DNA of 64,000 bases from Protula sp. h YS-2021 (Eukaryota; Annelida; Polychaeta; Sabellida; Serpulidae): contig OX457031.1 in assembly GCA_949752745.1 (NCBI GenBank), forward strand, positions 21,935,642 to 21,999,641. The letters are read 5' to 3'. Position numbers and translations under genes: made by a program. The stretch's first letter is position 1, and each line of letters starts with the position of its first letter. The notes below the pieces were generated by a model, which did no database searches, was not told the DNA's origin, and was given only the letters and a program-made list of their open reading frames with translations. Shown here piece by piece: positions 1 to 13,750 of this stretch.

Positions 1-2425
<2,425 letters not shown>

Positions 2426-2477
2426 GGAGGGAGAGAGAGAGAGAGAGAGAGAGAGTGAGTGAGAGAGAGACGCATAT

Positions 2478-2554
<77 letters not shown>
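2426..2554. repeat. Interrupted (GA)n microsatellite
   Basis: GA dinucleotide run interrupted near 2456-2482, then continuous to about 2554. Frames through it on both strands are low-complexity artefacts. Confidence 0.95.
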
Positions 2555-2556
<2 letters not shown>

Positions 2557-4008
2557 AGCCTTGCACTTAAGGTTAAAATTTAATTTCAACATTTAAATAT
2601 AACATCACAGTGACTCTCATTATAAAGAAAAATTTTTAAAATTTTTATGCCACATCACAATCAAATTCGCGCTATCAAGTGACGTTAAAATGACATCAAT
2701 ATGCCTAGGTAGTGCCTTTACGTTCGACATGACTTGGGCTTTTTTTCTTTTCAGGAGGAGCAAGTGTGACAGCAGAAAGGAAGATTACACTGTAACAGCT
2801 TCAGCCAACAAATACTGGCGGATGTGGCGTTCACAAGGAACAGACGCGCACGCAGAAAAGTGTATCGGATGACAAGATCAATTAAGTAAAATACAGATAA
2901 TGAGTTTACAGCAAACAGAAAAATGATTTTTTTTTTCGCATTCACATTTTTTTCACCTTACGCTATCGGTTTCTAAGCCAATGGCATAGCATTACTGTTT
3001 ATTAATCGGTTAAGGAGAGGGGAGAGCGCTATGGAAAATCGCGCTTAGAAAAACTGCACTGCTTTTACTAGGAAAATAGTCACGTCTAGAGGCACTCTCT
3101 GCAAATGCTCTGCAAAACAAGTCAATTTATATGCTTATTGCATAATGAAATGATCGTTTTAGCACTACATTGGTATCTTAATGGACCTCGCTAATCACAA
3201 ACGACATAACGATAGCGCACTGTGGCCAAAAAAAAAAGCAGACAAATTTTTGATGGAACCCTGAGTCGCAAAGAGCAAGAACGGCTGAGGACAATCTATA
3301 GACTACGGGTGTTCTGTGCCACTCAAAAGTAATTTCTATCTGAACCAAAAGCTATGGATCTTTATCCCAAATCTGTACTAATAACATCAAGCTTACATTT
3401 CACAATTATAAGGGAAAGCGACTCTTCGATATCATTAACCGAGAACATATGGATAAATGAGAGACTGTGAAACAGTTGACTGAATAACAGTATATATTAA
3501 TAATAGACACATTAGCGCTTTTTTTTGTCAAAGGAGCGGCGTTCTTTATTGACATTACACTTACACTATCTGGGGCTTCATTGCATAAAGGTAACTCATA
3601 TGTTTAATCGAAGCTGCCACAATACAGAGGGAGAGGAAAAATACGGCGGAATCGGTACAAAATGACAATGCGCTTCAACAAAGAGAATGCTGCAAATGTT
3701 GTGAATGACTAGGATGACTTTTGAGACCATTTGGATAGGTTGACATTTTGTGAATATCGGATACATCAGTCTAAATATGCAGTAAATTTATAGTTAATCT
3801 ACGATAATAGTTGAGAAAAAAAAGCCGATGGTTTAAAGCATGATATAGTTTACTGAACTAATGGAGTAATGACTGGGAAACAACAACAACAACAACAGCA
3901 AACTCAGAAAATAATGAGAAGAAAAGATACATATAACTAAATAAATAAACAATACACCAAGTCGGCTTGCTATAAGGAATATTGTACCCAAAGGATATTA
4001 ACAGTACC
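2555..4008. other. Region upstream of the GPCR gene
   Basis: AT-rich sequence without a recognised gene. A short CAA run lies at about 3882-3899. In the GPCR frame there is a stop at 3973-3975, so the coding region does not extend upstream. No clear TATA/initiator arrangement could be assigned. Confidence 0.5.
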
Positions 4009-5376
4009 ATGGATAAACCGTTTGAATATGACGTTTTACAATCGACCAATAACGCATCGTCGGGCTTCACAGTGCCTATTCAAAATACAACACCGGGTGG
4101 AGACGACAACAGTTCTACGATCAACACGGAGTTTAAATCGTACAGTACGGCTCATTTACTCTCCATGTCAATCTGTATGGGACTCATTATAGTGATTACC
4201 ATCATAGGAAACGTCTTTGTTATTGCAGCTATCGTGTTGGAGAAGAATTTACAAAATGTACAAAATCATCTGATATTATCGCTCGGCGTTGCAGATTTAA
4301 TGGTAGCCGCGCTTGTCATGCCTTTGGCACTGCTGGATCAAGTTAGTCAAAACTGGTTCCTGGGACCGGAAATATGTGATATGTGGGTTTCATTTGATGT
4401 AATATGTTGTACAAGTTCAATACTACATTTGGTGTGCATAGCCCTCGATCGCTACTGGGCGATAACACGAATCGACTATATGCGCAGTCGCACAGCGAAA
4501 CGGATACTGATAATGATCGCTGCCAGCTGGATTATATCTGTGTGCATATCCATCCCCCCGTTGTTCGGATGGAAAGACGACAGTAACCATCCCGATATTA
4601 CAGGGCGTTGTGTCATCAGCCAAGATTTGGGATACACTGTCTACTCCACTATGGGAGCGTTTTATCTCCCTCTGTTGTTCATAATCATAATCTATTGCAA
4701 AATTTATCGTGCTGCCAAGTCCCGGATACGCAAGAGACATTTCCAAGCATATAAGGACATGGCATCCAATTTAAAACCTTTAATTGCCAACAATTTAAAT
4801 GGACAACATACGGCTATGCTGGCGCAACAAACACAGATTGACGATAGCGATGGCGTCACACAAACGCCACTTACAGTGATTGCCAACGCCAGTCCGAATT
4901 CAAGCACTGGTTCCCGGACGCACATCGCTGACAACAACAGAAACCAACTTCCGGCGCCCAGTCCACCGGAATCACCAGAACAAACTGCTAAACAGCAAAA
5001 CGGAAAGAAATCATCAAGCATACTAGATATCACCAAAGCTTATCTGGATACGAAGAAATTACCTACAGCACGTAAAAAGAAACATGAACATGACAAGAAA
5101 GACAAGATAAGGAGCGAACGCGAACGGAAGGCTGCGAGGACGCTCGCCATCATCACAGGCACGTTCGTCTTTTGCTGGCTGCCGTTCTTTATCTGGTCCC
5201 TTATAAGACCGTTCTGTGGGGAGAAGTGCCACTTACCAATTCTTGTTATTAACATTATTGTATGGCTTGGGTATATGAATAGTTTATTAAATCCAGTTAT
5301 CTATACAATTTTCAATCCGGACTTTAGAATGGCATTTCGTAAGATCTTATTCGGACAATATAATGACCGTAGATGA
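4009..5376 (+). CDS. 5-HT1-like serotonin receptor (class A GPCR), single exon
   Basis: Predicted 455-residue plasma-membrane receptor that likely binds serotonin and signals through a Gi/o-type G protein. The ATG at 4009 lies in a strong Kozak context (ACCATGG) and an in-frame stop precedes it at 3973. The N-terminus has N-glycosylation sequons at N15, N26 and N34. Seven membrane segments are visible, with TM1 about 49-76. The amine-binding Asp3.32 is D130 in VSFDVICCTSS. The DRY motif is at 148-150, followed by WAIT-IDY as in 5-HT1 receptors. The disulfide cysteines are C123 and C201, CWLPFF is at 389-394, and NPVIY is at 428-432. The third intracellular loop is long (about 130 residues) and polar, the C-tail very short and without cysteine: a 5-HT1/D2-like layout. 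The ICL3/TM6 junction RERKAARTLAIITGTFVFCW favours 5-HT1 over 5-HT7 or octopamine receptors. The frame is intact and intronless. Family call is strong; subtype is inference. Confidence 0.93.
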   Translation: MDKPFEYDVLQSTNNASSGFTVPIQNTTPGGDDNSSTINTEFKSYSTAHLLSMSICMGLIIVITIIGNVFVIAAIVLEKNLQNVQNHLILSLGVADLMVAALVMPLALLDQVSQNWFLGPEICDMWVSFDVICCTSSILHLVCIALDRYWAITRIDYMRSRTAKRILIMIAASWIISVCISIPPLFGWKDDSNHPDITGRCVISQDLGYTVYSTMGAFYLPLLFIIIIYCKIYRAAKSRIRKRHFQAYKDMASNLKPLIANNLNGQHTAMLAQQTQIDDSDGVTQTPLTVIANASPNSSTGSRTHIADNNRNQLPAPSPPESPEQTAKQQNGKKSSSILDITKAYLDTKKLPTARKKKHEHDKKDKIRSERERKAARTLAIITGTFVFCWLPFFIWSLIRPFCGEKCHLPILVINIIVWLGYMNSLLNPVIYTIFNPDFRMAFRKILFGQYNDRR

Positions 5377-5826
5377 AGAGAATTGGCTGATCATCCATAG
5401 TCTAAATACCAGTTTTTTTCAATAATTTCCCTCCACGTTGAGCACGGGAAGTATAAGCGGTGAAAACTGTAGTGGCAATGTTGACTTCTGCTGTCACCAT
5501 TTCTATGGTAACGAGGGAGAGGTTTTTGCTGTGTGGAGGGAGCATACATTTAATAATCTTCCACGAAGACAAGAGGAGAATGTACACTGGTATATAATCC
5601 GGTTGTGAACACAGGGCAAGTATAAAATGGGGGTATGGAAACTGAAAAAAAAATAGTTGTTCTCGGGAGTCTAGATTCACAGAAAAGCTGTTTTTCTCTT
5701 ATAGAAAACAATACTTAATAAACCCCTTGCATAAAGCAAGAATAACAGACTGCATACATATCTAAATTTAAATACAGTCTATTGTACAGAATGAGGTGAA
5801 ATGGTGAATTTGAAATACAATATACG

Positions 5827-5851
5827 AATAAAACATTTTTAATGCAATAAA
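5827..5851 (+). promoter_or_regulatory. Two AATAAA polyadenylation signals downstream of the GPCR
   Basis: Canonical AATAAA hexamers lie at 5827-5832 and 5846-5851, about 450-475 nt after the receptor stop codon. They are plausible 3' end signals of that transcript. This rests only on motif and position. Confidence 0.45.
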
Positions 5852-6329
5852 GGGATCAAATTACACATCACATTAAATTTATCCAGCTGCTATCCAATTC
5901 ACAGATGTGAACTAACCAATATACAAGGGTATCTTTCAATTATTTACACCAACTGATCGTTTAAAAAGAAACCCTGACTAATTTTTTAATGACTAGTGAC
6001 TGAAGTGAAAATACAAATATTAGTCAATGCTTTTTTTACGTAAGAATGGGAGGTTCCCTTGTCGTTGTTATCTCCATTTCCTTCACACTAATACCGTGCT
6101 GGAATAAAGATAACTTTATCAAGCTCTATTCCTTTTCTTATGTGTTCAATTGTTAGGTTAATTTGTGATATCAAGAGGTGTGAAATTCTACCAAAACGGT
6201 TTACGTTTCAACGCAAACGAGATCGATGGGGATACAATCGGCCTAGTCGAAAGAATATAAGGAAAACATCTGGGGGTGGGGAGGGAGGAATGTATACATC
6301 GGTCCGGTTTTATGATGCGGTCCTGCATT
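5852..6329. other. Intergenic, no gene seen
   Basis: AT-rich non-coding sequence; nothing recognised. Confidence 0.5.
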
Positions 6330-6425
6330 CATTTAGTCAGCTATAGTCCGAAGGGTATAATTTGAAATCATAATGATCATTTAGTCAGCTATAGTCCGAA
6401 GGGTATAATTTGAAATCATAATGAT
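6330..6425. repeat. 48-bp tandem duplication
   Basis: The 48-bp segment beginning catttagtcagctatagtcc is repeated head to tail without change (6330-6377 and 6378-6425), indicating a recent duplication. Confidence 0.95.
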
Positions 6426-6501
6426 CATGTGGTTACCACATGTTAACCATATTATTTTAACTACATATTGTACTATATGTTTACAATGTGTTATTGGGAC
6501 A

Positions 6502-6521
6502 GCAGTACAGATCTGTACTGC
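6502..6521. repeat. 20-bp perfect palindrome
   Basis: gcagtacaga is followed at once by its reverse complement, centred on a BglII-type agatct. A related imperfect copy (gcagtgcagatctctgct) follows at about 6535-6552. Function unknown. Confidence 0.9.
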
Positions 6522-6552
6522 GTCTACCGGAGCAGCAGTGCAGATCTCTGCT

Positions 6553-7577
6553 AATTCGATGATCAAGCACTACATTTTCAGGTCCCTGTACATACATAAA
6601 AATGGAATATAAGCAATTCTGATTAAAAAACAAACATTTTGATATGGCTGCAACACTGCAATTCTTGAAACTGAAGTCTCTCTGAGTTAGGGACACTTCA
6701 TATTTTTTCACTTATTTAACCTGAAGAAATAATATTCACAGTTGCGCTGCGTTTGAATCCGACAAGTCCACACAAAACATTGTACCAAAGGTGGTGAATC
6801 ACTAGGAGGGGTCGTCCAATTTTAAGTTTTACAGGGGCAAATTTTATCAGGAGCAGTAGCATAAATGCAACACATAGAAATCATTTTAAAGACCTATTGA
6901 TTCTCCCATACGCCTTGAACAACACATTGCGCATCGGGAGTAATGACCCTTAAACGACCAGAGCACAAAATGTATTGTGTTTATTTTTTTCCCCATTTTT
7001 CCCCGTATAACGACCCCGTGTTTACTGAACAACAGTTAACCTGCGTTAAACCTGAGAAAATCAGAGGTGCAATGACGGCAAATAAAAGAAGTCAACAGTC
7101 AACTTCCGGGAGTAGCAGCGGTAGAATTCACGTCACAAACAGGCTTCTCCAAGAACTTCATCAGGACTTCTTATTTATTACCGCCAGCAAACAGAAACCT
7201 TTGGAATGTATTAGAATAAACAACTGCGCATCACCAACATTTTTGATTGGTGCTTTCGAATTTGTGCTCATTCATAAGACTCGTAAATGCACTACGTGAT
7301 CTTGTAGTACAGTTCTGCCTCTCACTAGGGCCTTATTTCATTGATTTTTTCCCCGTTTCCGCTGCAAGGAAATATTTAACAACTGGCAAAAATGTTGTTT
7401 TAAAAATATTTATTTTTTAAACCAAATTTGAAAAGAATGGTACTGCATAAACGTAATCTTGATAAAATATTGATATGTTTCGTTGAAACACCTAGCAATG
7501 GCTTCCGCGGCGTGACTATATTTACAGCAGAGTTATAATCCAATAAACAGGACTTCATCTCCGGTGTAATCGTATTT
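6553..7577. other. Intergenic, no gene seen
   Basis: The longest open frame (6943-7299) shows no domain or gene-like context. I regard the stretch as non-coding. Confidence 0.45.
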
Positions 7578-7800
7578 GTGGGTTGCTTGTTTCTTTGTAA
7601 CGCGAGGCAACTATGACGGAACTATTAATTGAAAAGTGGCCCTTTTTGCGAGGTGGTCCCATTTCTGAGATGGTTCTATCTGCGGGTTGGGGGTTTCTTT
7701 ATGATACGAGGCGTTGACGGCGGAACTATTAATTGAAGAGTGGTTCTTTTGTTTTTTTTTGTTTGCGAGTTGGTCCCTTTTTCCGGGGTGGTCCTCTCCT
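7578..7800. repeat. Diverged tandem duplication, about 105-118 bp unit
   Basis: Two related units start at about 7578 (gtgggttgcttgtttctttg) and 7683 (gcgggttgggggtttcttta). They share cgaggc, gacggaactattaattga and the ggtggtcc blocks. The second has gained a T-run. Confidence 0.8.
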
Positions 7801-8674
7801 GGGTTACCGCTGCGCTTCCTACTTCATATCACACCAAAAGAAATAAATAACCCTCTGTCTGTATATAAAAAAAAGAACGTAATAGCATCGAAGACTGGAA
7901 TTACATCTGTATCTTGAAGACACTTGTTTTCTTTGTGGTTTATCTCGAGCCAGGGAACGAAAGAAAGGAAATACCCCCGGAAACCCATCCATCAATTAAA
8001 TGCTTTACATCATTGGGAAAGCACGCTCCAAGACTGGCAAATAATTTTGGTATCAAAGAAATATTTTATAGAAACAAATGAACAAATTTCCTTTGATAAT
8101 TAGGTTAAAAGGAGTTCTATTTTTATATTGTTCTGGCTTAAAACTTGTTGCCAATTAAAAACGACATGCTACCAGCTTGTAGGAGACAGTCATGCGTGCT
8201 GGCGAAATGCAAACCCTTCATGTTTCACAAACTCATTTAATTAAAACAGGACAAAAATGAAAGACCAATTTGTCTGGTTTTCCTTCTTGTTTTTTTTTTT
8301 TTTGGGGGGGGGGGTTCTGTTATATAGGCTGTTATTACCAATCGAATTTGTCATCCGCGTGTGTTGGTCAAAAATACATGCAATCTACAGCGCAACCCCG
8401 GGATGGACCAACACACAAAAAGAACCATTTGTTTTTCAACATTAGTTCAGCCTCACTTGCTGTTCTATTTTCCGGGGCAACACTGCCTATTGGGCGAAGA
8501 CTTGTGACAGAACAACACAATTTACATAAGTGTCATTTCATTAAAGTAAACAAATCAATGGGGTGGAGGTATTTTTGGAATTGCACCCCGAGTCCAACAA
8601 ACACGGGTACCACATGATTGTACACAACAAGTTCTTAATGTAGTTGTTTGTCTTGTTTTCCTTCTGGTAAGAAA

Positions 8675-8872
8675 GACCAGAAGGCTCATTTCCTCCCAAG
8701 AAATGTTCAAGCCACTTCCATGAAAATCCTCGGGACTTTCAGTAAGTTCAATGGAAACTCCTAGAGCTCCCAACAAGTTCTTACCTTACTGCGGAAGAAC
8801 TTCCGAAAAGTTCAATGGAAATACTTGGAAGTGATATGGGAAATGTCTAGGAAGAAATGAGCCTACTGGGTC
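8675..8872. mobile_element. MITE-like inverted-repeat element, about 198 bp
   Basis: The left end reads gaccagaaggctcatttcc. The reverse complement of the right end reads gacccagtaggctcatttct, giving inverted termini of roughly 30 bp with a few mismatches. The inside is non-coding and holds internal repeats of aagttcaatggaaa. No clear target duplication was seen. Confidence 0.6.
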
Positions 8873-10170
8873 TTCTTCAAGTGAGAACCTGCAAATTCTT
8901 AAGCATACCCATGGAAGTGACGTATAAATTTCTTTGAAGGAAATAACCTTTCTGGGCTGTCGTATTCTAGGAATGCAGTAACGTGCTTCTCAGCTACGTT
9001 TGAACCGATTGCTATATAATTTTGTGAAACGTTGTGTTTTGTTTTTGTTTGTTTGTTTTTTTTTTTTAATAAATTGGACACACAACACGTGCTCGTAAAA
9101 TATTGGAAAATTTTAGGTATACTTTTATTATATCACCCCTTTTAATTATACAGGGATGAATTTCTTATCGATTGATATGGTATCCATAGGCAACTATCAC
9201 ACACCACTCAACTGTCACACACCACTCACCAGTCATACAATGTGTTATATATACTTGTCTAATTTTAATTAAATATAGCAAAATGTCTAGCAATGTTCAA
9301 AGGGAACTCATTATTTCCTTTCAAAAAGTAAAATTATTTAAGCAATTTAGCAGCCTTTGCGATTCAAGCGACGCGGTTGTTTGCATGTTGCTATTGGTCA
9401 CAATTTGCTGGAGAATACGAGCGCAATACAGCACATCTCGCGACCTGTTACGTTTGAGTAGCGCATTATGATTTAGTTTCTTTTTGTTTACTTTTTGTTG
9501 CTACACATGTTTACGTTGTAAATAATGCTTCATAAATAATATGTGTGCTCTTAAAACGTGTCAGCGATGTGTCAGAACTTTAATCATAGCTGACTTCCGA
9601 CCCTCAGAGAAAGTCCCAAAATATCTTCCGAATCAACCATATTGAGATCCCAGTTTGCGATATGCTAGACCAGCCAAAATTTCTTCTTTTTTCAAGATTA
9701 AAAAAAAGTGCTTCAACACTTAACTAATGTCCCAATAAAATCGAGAAAATCAAATAAATACATCATAGGATCAATAAAAACCCTGAAATTTTCAATTTTT
9801 AAGACTTTCTATTCAAATCCGCATGAAACTTTTTAAAACACATAAAAACAACTCAGCTGAAGAAAAATGGCCTAATCCTGTTTTTAATTCACTGCTTAAA
9901 TTTTCCACACGGAGAAATTATCAACCATATATTCAAATCTGCCACATCAATATATATTTGATCCTTTAAAAATGATCAAAGTGTTTCAAAGTGTTTTTAC
10001 TTTAAGGATAGCAGATTTGTTTCCAAAGCCTGATAAGAGCTACCAATACAGTATGATATTCTATATGCAGATTCTAACAACAAAGAAAACACTGGAATCG
10101 AATGGAAAACAGGGAACTATAATATAAAAACAGTATTTTATGATATATATATACATATATCGTTATATAT
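8873..10170. other. Intergenic, no gene seen
   Basis: AT-rich sequence. It contains a short repeated cacaccactcaactgt-like motif near 9198-9232 but no recognisable coding region. Confidence 0.5.
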
Positions 10171-10440
10171 GTTGATCATATGTGGTAAACATATGTTTAC
10201 CACATGCTAATTAAGTACAATGTATGTTAAGCAATTTTGATCACGTGGTTTGCCAACGCTTTTGACTGTCTGTTTTGGAAATGATAGTCGTACTGCATCT
10301 GTTATTGAACGCAATAGTTCACAGTATTTTGTTGGACAAAATAATAATATACTGGTATATGTATATGGTTCACATAGGTTAACTGCGTATGGTAAACATG
10401 TTGTTAACATATGTCAACCATGTGGTTAGCATATGTTTGG
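10171..10440. repeat. Cluster of GGTAAACATATG-type palindromes
   Basis: A 26-bp perfect palindrome (10180-10205) has half-site atgtggtaaacat. Further direct and inverted copies of tggtaaacat, gttaacatatg and catgtggtta lie at about 10388-10436. Similar motifs occur at 6427-6450 and 53282-53350, so this is a recurring repeat, possibly the ends of a small element. Confidence 0.65.
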
Positions 10441-11261
10441 TGGAGATAACTGATCAAGTGGGAATTGTCCGGATTTTTTTCCACATGGCAACATGACATA
10501 CTGTACGTCGGAACACAGGAATTAAGGCCACCTGGTGGCTAAATGTAGAACACAGTTCAATGAAGTCTTTTCAAACATCCTGAATGAAACTTGTGCCTAT
10601 TTTTATCATTACATGTTTTCAGTGTTGCAAGTTGAAAGCCTCGTGAAATCCCTGTAATAATAAAAATGGGTCACTTCCAGCCATTTATATAGCAATTAAC
10701 ACCTGCCCATTGCAATATGAATACGAGGAGCACGATTTGCCCAAAGTCAAATCGGTAAACACTTGGCCCAAATTAAAATTAAAAAACCCCTAAACTTTCT
10801 ATTTTTTTTTTAAATTTGGATTTAGTGCGATCCCGTATTAAAAGGATAATTCACTTTTCATTACCATGTATCCTGCTAAAAACTAACCTGCATATAAGCG
10901 TGCATTTAACATGCCTGGTGCAGAGCCCCCACCCCTCCATCCAACCACTCTCGAGCGTGTGATTTTTTAAAGATTTTCGAAGCTACTGTTTTACATTTTG
11001 ACCGTTATAACTTGAAATTCGAATACTAGCATCCACAAACTACATCGAAAACTTTATGACAATTAAGGATTTATAGTTTAATATTTTATATATAATGACT
11101 CATCAAAATTGTGCACACAGAAATGCGCGTTATTAAATTTAAAGTCTATTAATTTTTTATTATTCTGCTCAGCTGCACACATATTCAACTGGTCTCGAGT
11201 TATATTGCATTCACATACATGTATTTATTTTTAGCAATGCGTCAATTAAAGCCTCCACTGT
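10441..11261. other. Intergenic, no gene seen
   Basis: AT-rich, nothing recognised. Confidence 0.5.
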
Positions 11262-11270
11262 GTTTACAGC

Positions 11271-12095
11271 GGGGTCCGGAAAAAATGGCACCGGAAAAAA
11301 TGGCACTGGAAAAAATGGCACTGAAAAAAATGGCACTTTTGAAATAACGGAAAAAATGGCACCTTTGTTTCTAACATTTTGCAATATTTTATTTACATAA
11401 CTTCATACTTTAGCAATAGAAAAGTCTTGCCTATTACATATTTTACATAAAATTGTAAATTAAATTTCACTGAATTTTCATTTATCATTTATTTATTACA
11501 AGGTCCATAGTTTAAGTAGAAATGTTCTCTTCAAGTATACTGCGTATGATTTATATAATTTAAGTTTTCACTCAATCTTCATTTATTAATCATTTATTAC
11601 TATATCCACGGAATATTTTATAACACATTTTCAAAAACCGTGTAATAGTATCCACTTTTACTTTCACTGTTTTGTGCTGTGAAAATGCATATCCAAACCC
11701 TATAACACTGATTATTCCATAATTTGTCCATGTGGTTTCCAGCGAATGTTGTGTCCGGCCCCTCGCAGGAATTTTTCGACCGTTTTACTATCACTTCTTC
11801 TGTCTACACAAAGCTGGTACAGCCGTTGCTGTAGGTGTGCGTACGTACGTTTTACGCGTTTGCGTCGAGCTTCGCCGCGGACGTAAAAATTCATCACGTG
11901 CTAACGTAAATGTGTATCGAGTTGTTTGTATAACTTTTAAAAATTGGTCACTGATATATGAAATGATTCTTTTTTTAACTGAAATTCCATTTTTTTTATT
12001 CAGGGTTTAATATACATGTGATGGAAAATAAAAGTGCCATTTTTTCCGCATGTTCAAAAGTGCCATTTTTTCCGGTGCCATTTTTTCCTACACCC
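11271..12095. mobile_element. MULE-like DNA transposon remnant with 9-bp target duplication
   Basis: The element is bounded by the direct repeat gtttacagc at 11262-11270 and again at 12096-12104; 9-bp target duplications are typical of Mutator/MULE elements. The termini are inverted: left ggggtccggaaaaaatggca and right (reverse complement) gggtgtaggaaaaaatggca. Inside each end the 14-mer ggaaaaaatggcac recurs as a tandem subrepeat, about five times on the left and three on the right. The only coding trace is the fragment at 11712-11894. The 825-bp length implies a non-autonomous deletion derivative. Confidence 0.8.
11712..11894 (-). pseudogene. C-terminal fragment of a MULE-type transposase (probable)
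   Basis: This frame of about 60 codons is basic and contains HLQQRLYQLCVDR and KFLRGAGHNIRW. The second block resembles the FLRGIAHN-type C-terminus I recall from animal MULE transposases. It lacks the catalytic core. Its position inside the 9-bp-TSD element supports the call. Assignment is from memory of the family rather than a search. Confidence 0.5.
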
Positions 12096-12104
12096 GTTTA
12101 CAGC

Positions 12105-12565
12105 AGGCCTCAGCTGTAATAGCAAACAGCGAGAATCAGCCTTTTGCTTAGAGCACAAGAAAGGAAAAAAATATCCCGTCTTTGTGTATTGATTTGACCT
12201 TGAAAACAATCTTAAAAATAAATAAAAAATATTGATAGAACTAGTTTACGTCAAGTTCTATATACTGCGAAAGTTTGGTTTCAATCGGACCAGTAGTTTC
12301 TGACGAATTGTGATGACAAAATGACGGCCGACTGTGAAGAAAAAAAAACGATGAAAATCTCACGGGTCGTAGCACCAAAGCATATAATAACTTTGCAAGA
12401 CTTCATCTTGCCAAGTGTTAATACTACATTGCGACGCCCATTCATTCATGAAATAAATACGGTGCTGATCTCGGGAACTGTCTTTCTGCATAATGACCTG
12501 GATCACACTTCAGTGACGTTTGCGAAGACCGAAGACCATTATCTGTAATAAAAAAGGTGCGGCTT
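12105..12565. other. Intergenic, no gene seen
   Basis: No recognised features; the short open frame at 12321-12548 has no identifiable domain. Confidence 0.45.
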
Positions 12566-12598
12566 GTGTCAAGAATGTGTCAAGAATGTGTCAAGAAT
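12566..12598. repeat. 11-bp minisatellite, three copies
   Basis: gtgtcaagaat is repeated three times head to tail. Confidence 0.95.
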
Positions 12599-12928
12599 GT
12601 TGTTTTATTTCTAGGGAATTCTGCAAAACTTTCGTGACATTAATACACCCAATTTTATGAATATCTTATAATTGCGAAAACCAGAAAAACCATGATTGCA
12701 AACTACAGGAGATATTCACTTTTTTGTGGTTTCCTTTTTCTTTACCTAACGAAGAAACATAAATAAAGAATCTGAAGAGACTGTTTGAATGTGGCTGGTT
12801 TGCTTAAAAATCCACGGAATTCCCCGCGTTGTGCAATGACATGCTTTATACAGAAATATATAAACATTGCCAAAGTTCCTTGTTAGGTAACACCGGAAAT
12901 ACTCGAATCTGGAAGACCGAACGCCAAC

Positions 12929-13255
12929 ATAAGCCAAATCACACTTTGGGTGTTTCGAATAAAATGTGCAAGAATTTTGAATTTCGAATGTTAGAAAAAA
13001 TATAGAAGAAATGTCGCAAGAACAGCTTATACTCGGAACATAAAAGAAAATGAAACTTGAAACTGAAAACCTTTAACACATTTTTAAAATAGCATACGGG
13101 TTGTTAAAAAGCCGATTGCTCTTTGATGGAAGAGGAATTTGACATTTGGGCGAAATCGCTCCTTCATTTCTTTCATTTTTTACCGGTTAATTTTATTCGA
13201 AACGCAGAATTTTTGCGCATTTCATTGGGAACGCTCAAAGTGTGATTTGGCTTAT
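12929..13255. mobile_element. MITE-like element with 19-bp perfect terminal inverted repeats
   Basis: ataagccaaatcacacttt at 12929-12947 is matched by its exact reverse complement at 13237-13255. A second inner inverted match (tttcgaataaaatg versus ttttattcgaaacg) shows that the termini are longer but diverged. A TA step inside each end would fit a TA target site. No coding capacity. Confidence 0.75.
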
Positions 13256-13712
13256 AGAACCCACATTCCTTTTTTTATCTCAGTACCCCTCGGCCCAAGC
13301 GAGGTTGCAGTGGGAATGGAATAGGGCGCGTGTAAGAAAGGTCTAAAGGTTGAGGAATGTTTTAATTCAATTTGACACTCCATGTGCAGGGGTGAAATGT
13401 ACAGGAATGTCTGCGCTTGGTTACTAAATTGATTATTTTTTCAAACTTGGCACTCCGCGTTCAAGGTTCTTGAGTGCCTCCCCCCCCCCCCCGGGCACAC
13501 CCACACCTCCCCCTACCAACGCGAATCGCTTTATATTAATTAGTTGTATCTGTACGTCATATAAAATTAAATACAGCCATCCATGATTCGAAATTTAACG
13601 GATTACTGAGAAAGAAAAATATTGTGGTTATTCCTTTCCACTAGAACCAGATCTGGCAAAAAACTATGGAGTTGTAATGCTTTTTCAAAGCTGTATCAAT
13701 TACGATTGTAAA
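13256..13712. repeat. Dispersed repeat family B fragment and C-run
   Basis: From about 13370 to 13480 the sequence contains cttggcactccgcgttcaag and a C-homopolymer near 13479-13492. The same words occur at 20690-20780, 28780-28990 and 43436-43650, defining a dispersed, non-coding family. The rest of the interval is unremarkable. Confidence 0.55.
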
Positions 13713-13750
13713 ACTAGACCGTTTTCGCTACCCAGTAGCGAAAATCACAC
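13713..13750. repeat. Hairpin repeat, copy 1
   Basis: aaactagaccgttttcgcta is followed by tagcgaaaa after a short loop, giving a 9-10 bp perfect stem. A second copy with the same leader lies at 53847-53884. Confidence 0.7.

Noticed and set aside
2690..2872. Possible exon after ttttcag near 2755
   Set aside because: An acceptor-like motif exists, but the 30-40 codons after it match no domain and there is no partner exon.
3982..4008. Upstream TTG start for the GPCR
   Set aside because: Non-ATG; the ATG at 4009 has an excellent Kozak context and suits the family.
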